Source: Leptolyngbya sp. FACHB-261 | Lineage (GTDB): Bacteria > Cyanobacteriota > Cyanobacteriia > FACHB-261 | Assembly: GCF_014696065.1 (NCBI RefSeq) | Contig: NZ_JACJPL010000017.1 | Coordinates: 1 to 40,613, forward strand | Direction of reading: 5' to 3' | DNA length: 40,613 nt | Shown here: positions 1-7,348 of the stretch, piece by piece | Numbering within the stretch: position 1 is the first letter of the stretch | Layout of the letters: every line of letters starts with the position of its first letter | Program-made: the position numbers and the translations under genes | Notes under the pieces: model-generated | What the model was told of the DNA's origin: nothing | Database searches by the model: none | What the model saw: the letters and a program-made list of their open reading frames with translations, nothing else

Positions 1-2
1 CT

Positions 3-287
3 GATGGAGAACACGCGATTTCGGTTGACGGTGTGCTGTGCTCCAACAACGGTGAAGTGCTGAGAGATGCAGCAGTTCGAGGCTTGGGGATTACGCTACT
101 TCCCAAGTTCCTAATCGGAAAAGAACTTCAACAGGGAACGCTGCAAACTATTTTGCCTAGCTATCACCCATCTGAACTCTGGATCTATGTGCTCTATCCC
201 GTGAACCGCCATCTATCCACGAAAATCCGGTTGCTAGTTGACTTTTTACAGAAACAGTTTGGCCACCAAACCAACTGGGATTTATAA
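3..287 (+). CDS. LysR-family transcriptional regulator, C-terminal part (cut by window start)
   Basis: The frame is open from the window edge and ends at TAA 285-287, giving about 94 residues. They match the end of a LysR substrate-binding domain: a GEVLRDAAVRGLGITLLP stretch (the conserved 'G.Gi..LP' loop), then a short segment on ligand output (GTLQTILP), then 'LWIYVLYPVNRHLSTKIRLLVDFL', the usual final strand and helix of the family. The DNA-binding half lies outside the window, so target genes and effector cannot be inferred. The downstream cupin gene starts 250 bases later on the same strand and could be unrelated. The family call is firm; the exact regulator is not identifiable. Confidence 0.88.
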   Translation, partial: DGEHAISVDGVLCSNNGEVLRDAAVRGLGITLLPKFLIGKELQQGTLQTILPSYHPSELWIYVLYPVNRHLSTKIRLLVDFLQKQFGHQTNWDL

Positions 288-537
288 GTCAGCGTTGATT
301 TTTCGGGTGCTCACAAAGCTGAGGGGTGAAGCTGTGTAGAGTTCAGGGGCTCCGATAAGGGATATTATGAGGGGCAGCCTTGGCTAGTTTACTAACAGCC
401 TTGATCACACAGGGAGAAAAATCTTTCTTGCCGTTTATCGCCCGCTAGATTTAATCGTGGCTGACTTAGCAGGAGCTGTGGACTAGGCTGTGGCAGCAAC
501 TCGATAGATTTCTTGGTTTATACAAAAGGACATATTC

Positions 538-1008
538 ATGACCTTACCGATTATTCTGCAACCTGGCGAGGGTCGATCCGTCAAAATTCAAACCAGCACA
601 TGTACCTTTAAAGCTACTGGTGAAGATACACAGGGCCATTTTGGACTATTTGAATTTGTCATGGAACCTGGGGCAATCGGAGCACGCCCTCATATTCATA
701 AACAATTGACTGAAATGTTTTACGTGGTGGAGGGTGAGGTTGACCTGATGCTAGGACAAGACCAGGTCACTGCTTCACCAGGGGCATTCATGATTGTGCC
801 AGAAAACACACCGCATGGCTTTTCTAATCGTGGCTCACAGCCAGCAACACTGCTGATTATGTTTTGTCCAGCAGACCATCGGGAACAGTATTTTGAAGGA
901 CTAGCTGATTTGACGAGGGAGGGACGACAGCCTAGCCGAGAAGAGCTATTTGACTTGATGCAGAGATTCGATCAGTATCCTGTGCCCGAGCAGGCAAGCA
1001 ACGAATAG
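538..1008 (+). CDS. Small cupin-domain protein (quercetin-dioxygenase-like fold)
   Basis: This is a single-domain cupin of 156 residues, probably a cytoplasmic metal-binding enzyme or sensor. Cupin motif 1 is seen as H52-x-H54 and E59 followed by a glycine at about 66. Motif 2 has PGAFMIVPENTPHGFSN, with metal ligand H93. All four expected metal ligands are present, so it is likely an active metallocupin. The C-terminal 50 residues are an acidic, helical extension seen in many stand-alone cupins. AAAGGA lies just upstream of the ATG and supports this start. No signal peptide is visible. Substrate is unknown; dioxygenase, isomerase or pure binding roles are all possible. Confidence 0.85.
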   Translation: MTLPIILQPGEGRSVKIQTSTCTFKATGEDTQGHFGLFEFVMEPGAIGARPHIHKQLTEMFYVVEGEVDLMLGQDQVTASPGAFMIVPENTPHGFSNRGSQPATLLIMFCPADHREQYFEGLADLTREGRQPSREELFDLMQRFDQYPVPEQASNE

Positions 1009-1160
1009 TCGTAGCTAGCTCACTACTGGCTCACCTAACAGAAAATCATCTACGGCCCATTGCGAAACAGCTCCTATCAAAGAAAAATGAGGGCTTTACA
1101 ACGTTAACTACCAATGTTGTACGAAACTGAATATCAGAACGCTCGACAACCAACGCCATC

Positions 1161-1580
1161 ATGACTGAGAAGCTTCCCACTGACCAAATCATTCGAGTCC
1201 CAACACCACTGGTTCCAATACTTGAAGAACTCTCGAATTTATATACACAGGGGCACGAAGAGCAGACTCTAAAGGGGCTACAGGAGTTGACAGCAGCAAT
1301 TGGCAGAAAACTTGATGACAGCAGTACTGCTAACCCCAGCGCTGGCCCCGAAGTTATAGCAGACCTGCTTGCTCGGGTGAAGCGATTAGAGCAGGTGGTC
1401 GATCTTCTTCCGCCAGGATTGCGTACTGGCGGGTTTGCTCCACCCCTCAAGCATCATAACTCTGGATTTAACCAATCTGTTGTGGTTGGTTCTGTCCAGA
1501 GTTCCTCCGTTTACGAAGATGTTGAGGATGAGCCTGATGAGATCCTGTATGACTTCTTAGAGCCTGGGAGCAATCCTTAG
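1161..1580 (+). CDS. Small acidic hypothetical protein with N-terminal helical region
   Basis: This frame encodes 139 residues with no recognised catalytic motif. The N-terminus reads 'RVPTPLVPILEELSNLYTQG', a style common at the start of cyanobacterial DNA-binding or plasmid-type hypothetical proteins. A predicted coiled region (residues about 65-85, 'ADLLARVKRLEQVVDLL') follows, then a disordered Ser/Asn-rich segment and a very acidic tail (EDVEDEPDEI). The antisense frame at 1046-1450 is a shadow. No strong Shine-Dalgarno is visible upstream of the ATG. The function is unknown, and existence as a real gene is likely but not certain. Confidence 0.6.
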   Translation: MTEKLPTDQIIRVPTPLVPILEELSNLYTQGHEEQTLKGLQELTAAIGRKLDDSSTANPSAGPEVIADLLARVKRLEQVVDLLPPGLRTGGFAPPLKHHNSGFNQSVVVGSVQSSSVYEDVEDEPDEILYDFLEPGSNP

Positions 1581-1832
1581 GTTAGGGCTCTCTTCGATCT
1601 AGTGATAGGTAGCCTTGTTGTTTGAGTGTTAAGGGCGATCGTTAGGGACATTGAATTAAGGTGAGTTACATCTGATTCACCGCTCAGTTCATTGGCTTTA
1701 CAGGTGACTAGATATATGAAGCGTGATGTTCTGGCAGCGAGCAGTCTTGTTACCAGCAGATGTCTATAGCGGTTCTCAGATGCATGAAACATAGTAGGGG
1801 GTAGCCCAAGCCCCCTTTATGAATCGCCCCTT

Positions 1833-2150
1833 ATGAAAACATACTCGCTTGACCTGAGTCAAAAAGTAATTGAGGCTTACAACAGACAAAAAGGCTCCTA
1901 AAGTCAATTAGCCAAACGATTTAGCGTGAGTCTAGCCTGGTTTAAGATTTACTGAAGCAGTACCGGAGATGCACGATTGTCCCCAAAACAAGGCGGCGCG
2001 ACTGTCAAACTCAATGCTAAGCAAGCGAGGCTAGTGAAAAGTTAGTGGAGGAAGATAACGTCCAAGTCGATCTGCAGTCATCAAGATCTGGATTAAGCAG
2101 TTACAGAAGCATTGAATTTAGTGATGAGCAAAGACAGGGTGGATTAGTTT
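1833..2150 (+). pseudogene. IS630-type transposase remnant, N-terminal part
   Basis: Translation from ATG 1833 gives MKTYSLDLSQKVIEAYNRQ, then a TAA, then SQLAKRFSVSLAWFKIY, a TGA, and a segment rich in 'LSPKQGG' and 'KLNAKQARLV'. This is the typical N-terminal helix-turn-helix of IS630/Tc1-like transposases (xYSLDLRxKIVxAY...LAxxFxVSxxxV). After a TAG the similarity continues in the +1 frame ('KLVEEDN'). At least three stops and a frameshift make it inactive, and the DDE catalytic half is absent. No terminal inverted repeats or target duplication could be recognised. It marks an old insertion site between the small acidic gene and the short minus-strand genes. Confidence 0.75.
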
Positions 2151-2152
2151 AG

Positions 2153-2308
2153 CCATTGCTGTTACTATCCCCCTCTGAATACCTCAGGCTGTACTGTACT
2201 CTTATAGAACTGCTAAATTCAGAAGTGGCAAGGAAACAAGCACAGGAGTTAATAAGCTAGTTACAACCAGAACAGAGCGATAGTGTCACTTGGTCTGCTA
2301 CCTTCTAG
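2153..2308 (+). pseudogene. Possible decayed small ORF (helical, one internal stop)
   Basis: In one plus-strand frame the sequence reads 'SPSEYLRLYCTLIELLN', 'SEVARKQAQELIS', a TAG at 2258-2260, then 'LQPEQSDSV' and a second stop at 2306-2308. The residue pattern looks like a short helical protein broken by a single nonsense codon. It follows directly after the transposase debris and has no good start codon. The family is not recognised; this may be chance, so confidence is low. Confidence 0.25.
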
Positions 2309-2666
2309 CCATAGTTAGTTCCATATCGCTATGATGTTTTCTTCGTTCTATAGGAGCTGTTGATAGGGACAGTTCTTGCTTGAGGAAGTTTAGGACAAAG
2401 ACAATCTCTTGCTCTGAAAACCTAAATAAGCAACTTTCTCGTTCGCTTAGCAGCTGTGATATGAGCTGCGAGTCACTATATTGCTGGCAATTGCCAGTTT
2501 CTGTATAAGTTCCGTAGTTCCAGCATATTTTGGTTTTATCCCAAGATAAACAACCTTCAAATACCTCTGCAATGCCTCTAGCAGCAGCTACTAGAAAGGA
2601 TTGAGCAAATCTCTCTTCTAGGCTTTCTAACCGATGGAACTCTATAGAATTTGCTGAGATAGCCAT
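2298..2666 (-). CDS. Hypothetical protein, 122 aa
   Basis: This frame of 122 residues opens with an ATG at 2664-2666. No signal peptide or membrane helix is visible. The composition is ordinary for a soluble helical protein, with hydrophobic segments around residues 22-38 ('AQSFLVAAARGIAEVF') and 85-96 ('QEIVFVLNFLKQ'). Cysteines at about 39 and 48 have no clear motif. It lies 39 bases downstream of another short minus-strand frame, so the two could be co-transcribed. No family is recognised. The Shine-Dalgarno is weak and the neighbourhood contains transposon remains, so gene status is uncertain. Confidence 0.45.
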   Translation of the reverse strand: MAISANSIEFHRLESLEERFAQSFLVAAARGIAEVFEGCLSWDKTKICWNYGTYTETGNCQQYSDSQLISQLLSERESCLFRFSEQEIVFVLNFLKQELSLSTAPIERRKHHSDMELTMARR

Positions 2667-2705
2667 AGTCGCGTTCTTTCTAATGAGCTGATGAATGCAG
2701 ACAAG

Positions 2706-2996
2706 TCAATTCTTATACTTTCGTAAAGTCTTAGCATCCGCTGGAGCGCTCAGATTACTCTGACGTATGGCGCAGTATTCTTTCCTAAGAACTTGTCTAT
2801 AGCCAAGATCCTGACAAAGCTCCGGATCTCTTGATTTAGCGCAGAAGAACCCAGGGGAAACACTCCTGAGCCTGTCTAAAGTACAAAAAATTCTCTCGTC
2901 GTCAGGGTGATAGCAATTTATCAGGTTGTGGCACTCACAGAATCGAGAGTGCTCCTTCAAAAGGAATCTCACCTGCACAAGAAGTCCCTTGCTCAT
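2706..2996 (-). CDS. Hypothetical cysteine-rich protein, 96 aa
   Basis: This short basic frame has seven cysteines in 96 residues: FCECH near residue 20, then single cysteines near 28, 38, 50, 57 and 75. Such spacing could bind a metal, but no standard zinc-finger or ferredoxin pattern fits. There is no signal peptide, so extracellular disulfides are less likely. It precedes the 122-residue frame by 39 bases on the same strand. I do not recognise the family, and the call as a gene rests only on the open frame, ATG start and spacing. Confidence 0.4.
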   Translation of the reverse strand: MSKGLLVQVRFLLKEHSRFCECHNLINCYHPDDERIFCTLDRLRSVSPGFFCAKSRDPELCQDLGYRQVLRKEYCAIRQSNLSAPADAKTLRKYKN

Positions 2997-3165
2997 CTAG
3001 CGAGAAACCAAATTTCAGGTGAGCCATTTAGCCACTAGCCCTCCCATGCCGTGCTGAGCCAGCTAATGAGAGTAGCCGTGCCCACGACCGCTGTATAAAC
3101 TCGCTCGCTCGTAGAAATGAATATCAGGTTTCAGGGAATCTCATCCGTTCTACGTTGGTACTCTA

Positions 3166-6100
3166 TTAGTTCACTCTGGCTCGGAAGCGGATGAAGCCAT
3201 AGGAGGTGCTGGGAGTCCCAGGCCCAGTGGAGTTGGGTACATCTCCTAGGCTGATAATGACAGTACCGTTTGTGTTGCTTGCCGAACAATTCACTGACGA
3301 GGGTAAGGTGCCGCCGGAGGAGATAAATTGACCTCCGTCTGCATCTGTTCCAGTATTTGTCAGATTAGTAGCAGTAGCAGAGCCAAAGGCTTTTGCAATC
3401 CCCGATCCACTTGCAAAGGCATTAGGGGAGAATGTGGTATTGGTAGGAACTAGATCACACACGTTAACGCTTTGAGCAGTGCGACCACCATTAGAAAGAA
3501 AATAAATGGTGTACTCTACTTCATCTCCAGGCCTAGTCGCTCCACCATCAATGGCTCCTTTCAAATAGCCTGAGGGCCAGTTAGAAGCGTTGTCATTGGT
3601 AGTTCCTGGATCATCCACAAAACTAGTAGTATTAGCTCCGTTACTGGGGATGATTGCAGTGACCCGCTTAACAAGCAACAATTGAGGGTTACTGCTACCC
3701 AACGTTACGCTTGCTTGATCATCTTCGCCTACCACACTGTTGCCAGGTGTAGAGTCAGGATCAGGTTGATTCGAGGCTGTAACCTGAGCTGTATTAGTGA
3801 CGGGGGTGCTCCTAGTTATAATCGCCGTAACTTGCAAAGTTGCATTTGCTCCGCTAGCGAGATTACCAACAGTCCAGAGGCCTGTTGCGCTGTTATATGT
3901 GCCTTGGCTCGGCATTGCTAACCCAAGTGTTAATCCTGATGGCAGTAAATCGGTTACAGTTACACCCGTCGCTGAACTTGGCCCTGTGTTTCTAACCGTT
4001 ACTGTGAAGGTCACACTCTGTCCAACACCTAGATTAGTAGAATTAGCCGTTTTAGTTAAGGACAGGTCTGCACTAGGCGTGATACTGGTTGAGACTTGAG
4101 ACGCAGATTGAGTGCCATTGTTGTTTGCAGGTGTTGGGTCAGTTGTAGTGGCGGTACTAGAGGCTTTATTAAGCAGTGGTCCTCCACTCACTGGTGCTGT
4201 TACAGTTACAGTCCGAGTGACGCTAGTTTGAGGGGATAGGCTAGCGATAGTTGGCCAAGTGACAACCCCATTTGATACAGTACCGTTGTCAGAGGCACTA
4301 TTAAAGGTGACACCAGTTGGTAAGGTGTCTTGGATAACAACGTTAGTTGCAGTAGAGGGACCGTTATTTGTAGTCGTAATTGTATAAACAATGCTACCTC
4401 CAGCCACGACACTGTTCGGGCCAACTTTAGTCGTGATAACATCAGCACTGGAAGTCAATGTATTTTCATCAATGCCGGTGTTGTTGGCAGTGTTAGGATC
4501 AGTTGTACCCGTTGGTGCTGCCACCGTTGCTGTATTCCTCAAGCTGCTAGTAGCGCTGGGAGAGATGGAGCCAGTGACGGTGTAAGTGGCGGTGCCTCCA
4601 TTGAGTAGGTTTGCAGTGGTATTGATGGTGTTACCTGTTCCATTGGCAGCTCCACAACTCGAACCCACTGATGCAACACAAGCCCAGGTTATATTCGTAA
4701 TCGTGTTAGGCACTGTGTCAGTGACTATTGCACCAGTAGCGGTGCTGGGGCCGTTGTTCTTGGCAACGATAATGTATTGAATCTGACTGCCTGAAGTAGC
4801 TGTAGTTTGGTTATCAGTTTTAGTAATACTAAGGTCAGCATTGGCAGTCAACGTATTCTCATCGGTGCTACTGTTGTTGCCAGCATTGGGATCAGTTGTA
4901 CCCGCTGGTGCTGCTACTGTTGCTGTATTGCTCAAAGTGCCGGTGGCACTGGGAGAGATGGAGCCAGTGACAGTGTAAGTGGCGGTGCCTCCATTGAGTA
5001 GGTTTGCAGTGGTATTGATGGTGTTACCTGTTCCATTGACAGCCCCACAACTTGAACCCACTGATGCAACACAAGCCCAGGTTACATTCGTAATCGTGTT
5101 AGGCACTGTGTCGCTGACTATTGCACCAGTGATGTCGCTAGGACCGTTGTTCCTTGCAGTAATAGTGTAGCTAATTTGAGTACCAGTAACAGCTATGCTT
5201 TGACCATCCGTTTTGGTTGTGCTCAGGTCTGCTTGGGGAGGAAGAGCAGTTACTGCAAAGTTGTTAATCCCAGTGCCAACGTCAGCGTTGTAGTGGTAGC
5301 TGCTACCAGAAAAGTCGTAAATGATGTTACTGAGCGCACCACTACCTGTTGAAAGAACTTTGATAGTGTAAACCGTGGTGATATTGTCCCCTGCTTTGTC
5401 CCCCGTGTAGGTATCGGTAATTGCTGGGTTATTACAAGCTCCGTTATTGTGATAGAAGGTACTGCTTGGATCATTTTCCCAACCGCAAGCGTCAGCATAG
5501 ACAGAGTTATTGGTTGCTCCAGCAGGGGTTGAGTAAGTTGAGGAAGCAGAAATGACTTGAAAGAAAACCGGCAGGAGGGGTAAAACTGACAACTGTTCAT
5601 ATCCGCCAGGCGCAGTCGCCGCGTTGACTGTATATTGAACAGTTTGTCCTTGATAGACGGTACTGGGGCCTGTAATGCTCTTTACAGTATTTCGCGCTTG
5701 GGAGACTAATTTCTCTACATAAAGCTCTCGATTGATAGGGGTGCTTACAGTACCTGAGTTAGTTGCAGTGGCTTGAATGCGAAACTTTTGTCTGCTGCCT
5801 GGAGTATTTAAAGTTGAATAGGCACTCGTATTGCGGGCAACTTTCAGATTGAAATAGAAGTCGTAGCAATTGCCAGGTGTAGGACCTGTGTTGCCAGGTG
5901 GGTGGGATGTAGAACCAGCAGGTAGGAGAGGAATGGAAAGAGTACTTGCTCCTAATACACTGATAAAACTGTTGCCGCCATCATTAAAGAAGGTAGCCGT
6001 CACGTTAGTCGCAGCAGTATCGCCAACATTGCAAACACGGGCACCCGCTAAATACTGATCCGGTCCTTCAGTAACCTTGTTACTATCCAAACCAATCACG

Positions 6101-6375
6101 TTCCAGGTGATAGGAGTGATGGTGAGTGATGGGGCAGCGTTTGCAATAGAAAATGGCCACAGCGTAATACCACTGGAGACAATTATGAAAGCACAGGAGG
6201 TGAGAGCAGTAGCCAGGAACTTGAGCAGGCGCTGAGACCCAGGTAGCCTAACTCTTGAACTCCCCTTGGGGGCACAGGTCTTTTGAAGCCAGAAACTTAA
6301 TCTGGCAGGAAGAGTGCCCTGCAAATTCTGTAGCAGAAAAATTGCTTTTGAAAGAAGTTTAGATAGTAGGCTCAT
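3166..6375 (-). CDS. Large secreted DUF11-repeat surface protein, 1069 aa
   Basis: This is a secreted protein of Ig-like DUF11 repeats, a family found in bacterial surface and cell-wall proteins. A long basic N-terminus (1-50) precedes a hydrophobic segment (51-72), with a likely cleavage after ANA at about 80; the n-region is unusually long, so a downstream start is possible. Residues 81-380 are a distinct beta-rich region. Four DUF11 repeats follow at about 381-510, 512-642, 643-765 and 768-890, each with 'NNGPS.AT.....DT.P' and 'NTA.V' signatures. Residues 895-1069 form a C-terminal domain ending in GFIRFRARVN. The first two repeats are nearly identical. The gene is divergent from the plus-strand surface genes across a 970-base region and probably belongs with them. 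A structural or adhesive role is inferred; no enzyme motif is present. Confidence 0.88.
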   Translation of the reverse strand: MSLLSKLLSKAIFLLQNLQGTLPARLSFWLQKTCAPKGSSRVRLPGSQRLLKFLATALTSCAFIIVSSGITLWPFSIANAAPSLTITPITWNVIGLDSNKVTEGPDQYLAGARVCNVGDTAATNVTATFFNDGGNSFISVLGASTLSIPLLPAGSTSHPPGNTGPTPGNCYDFYFNLKVARNTSAYSTLNTPGSRQKFRIQATATNSGTVSTPINRELYVEKLVSQARNTVKSITGPSTVYQGQTVQYTVNAATAPGGYEQLSVLPLLPVFFQVISASSTYSTPAGATNNSVYADACGWENDPSSTFYHNNGACNNPAITDTYTGDKAGDNITTVYTIKVLSTGSGALSNIIYDFSGSSYHYNADVGTGINNFAVTALPPQADLSTTKTDGQSIAVTGTQISYTITARNNGPSDITGAIVSDTVPNTITNVTWACVASVGSSCGAVNGTGNTINTTANLLNGGTATYTVTGSISPSATGTLSNTATVAAPAGTTDPNAGNNSSTDENTLTANADLSITKTDNQTTATSGSQIQYIIVAKNNGPSTATGAIVTDTVPNTITNITWACVASVGSSCGAANGTGNTINTTANLLNGGTATYTVTGSISPSATSSLRNTATVAAPTGTTDPNTANNTGIDENTLTSSADVITTKVGPNSVVAGGSIVYTITTTNNGPSTATNVVIQDTLPTGVTFNSASDNGTVSNGVVTWPTIASLSPQTSVTRTVTVTAPVSGGPLLNKASSTATTTDPTPANNNGTQSASQVSTSITPSADLSLTKTANSTNLGVGQSVTFTVTVRNTGPSSATGVTVTDLLPSGLTLGLAMPSQGTYNSATGLWTVGNLASGANATLQVTAIITRSTPVTNTAQVTASNQPDPDSTPGNSVVGEDDQASVTLGSSNPQLLLVKRVTAIIPSNGANTTSFVDDPGTTNDNASNWPSGYLKGAIDGGATRPGDEVEYTIYFLSNGGRTAQSVNVCDLVPTNTTFSPNAFASGSGIAKAFGSATATNLTNTGTDADGGQFISSGGTLPSSVNCSASNTNGTVIISLGDVPNSTGPGTPSTSYGFIRFRARVN
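4558..5130. repeat. Two nearly identical 180-bp direct repeats inside the DUF11 gene
   Basis: Positions 4558-4737 and 4951-5130 align without gaps at an offset of 393 bases (131 codons, one DUF11 repeat). By eye they differ at seven positions. The other DUF11 repeats of the same protein are far more diverged at DNA level. This points to a recent duplication or gene conversion and gives a site where recombination could add or delete one repeat in frame. Confidence 0.9.
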
Positions 6376-7348
6376 AGCTGCTCAAAATTCCTGGTTCCAA
6401 CCGACTAGCAGAGACTGTTTGGCTTAGAGAGATACTGAATGTGAGATGAAGTTAATGAACTCTTAATGTTGGATACCCACTAGATCGAGCCTTACAGGAA
6501 CCAATCCGGTCTGCCTTAGCCCGATGATTTGAGCTAGGGGCCCCCTGATACTGATATCCTGGCGTCTGAATCTTGTTGTTAAGGAAGTCCTTATGCCCTG
6601 TTGCACCGAAGGCAACTGTTGGCAGATTCATAGAGAGAAATAGTATATCTATAGCGTTTAGAAAACTTCTCTTTTTAGTGCTTGGTCTGATTGACTGATG
6701 CAGCTCCACAGTTTTTTTTGCCCTTTAAGAACAGAATTTACAGACAAGTAGTTTCACTGAGACTCACACACCACTCAAGGACTAAAGCAGAAATCTCCAT
6801 TTCCGGAAGATAGCGAGAATATCTGAATTATGTTTCTAGATGCAGCCTTCCCTATCCAACGAGGAGCTATCACTAGCTCTTTTCCCTCATGAAGAGTAAA
6901 TGAAACAATAGAGATCATCAGAAATCCAAGCAGAAGATAGCCTGAGTGAAATCACGGCTTGTTCGAAGCGCGAGCGGCTAAACCCTGTGGCTCTCACTGA
7001 GAAATAGATCAGAGGCAATGTTGTTTCTGCTGAACAGCATTGCCTCTAACCACTCACATCAGCAGCATTACTGAGATAAGCGACAAGAGCAATTCAGCGC
7101 TCTAGTTGATATTTCCACCTATGGTTCTCTCTGTAATCTGGACCTCATTTTTAGTGGGCTCCGTGTTTTCCCCTTAGTGTCCGATCTGAAAGATAAAAAT
7201 TCAGTAAATTTCCTTTGTACTATTCAGCTTGCAATGGGCAACACTCTAATAGGTCGCCAAGGACTCTTCAACTTTTACGCCCTAATAGTTCAGGCCATCG
7301 CCTTGTTGTCTAGTTGCTCCCGGTGTTGGGGGTAGAGGAATAAATTCA
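6376..7348. other. Long intergenic region between divergent surface-protein genes
   Basis: There are 973 bases with no convincing gene. A short minus-strand frame at 6452-6709 exists but has no recognisable features. The region must hold the promoters of the minus-strand DUF11 gene and of the plus-strand surface block. The only strong structure is the 15-bp-stem hairpin at 7011-7047. GAGG at about 7335-7338 is the ribosome binding site of the next gene. Confidence 0.6.
7011..7047. other. Strong 15-bp inverted repeat / hairpin
   Basis: The left arm 7011-7025 (agaggcaatgttgtt) pairs with the right arm 7033-7047 (aacagcattgcctct) with one G-U pair and a 7-base loop (tctgctg). Neither side is followed by a T-run, so it is not a standard intrinsic terminator. 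It sits about 300 bases upstream of the surface block. It could be an operator, an RNA structure in a long leader, or the fold of a small RNA. Confidence 0.75.

Noticed and set aside
6452-6709. 85-codon minus-strand frame upstream of the DUF11 gene
   Set aside because: Composition is not protein-like, no ribosome binding site or family is seen, and it lies in a likely promoter region.
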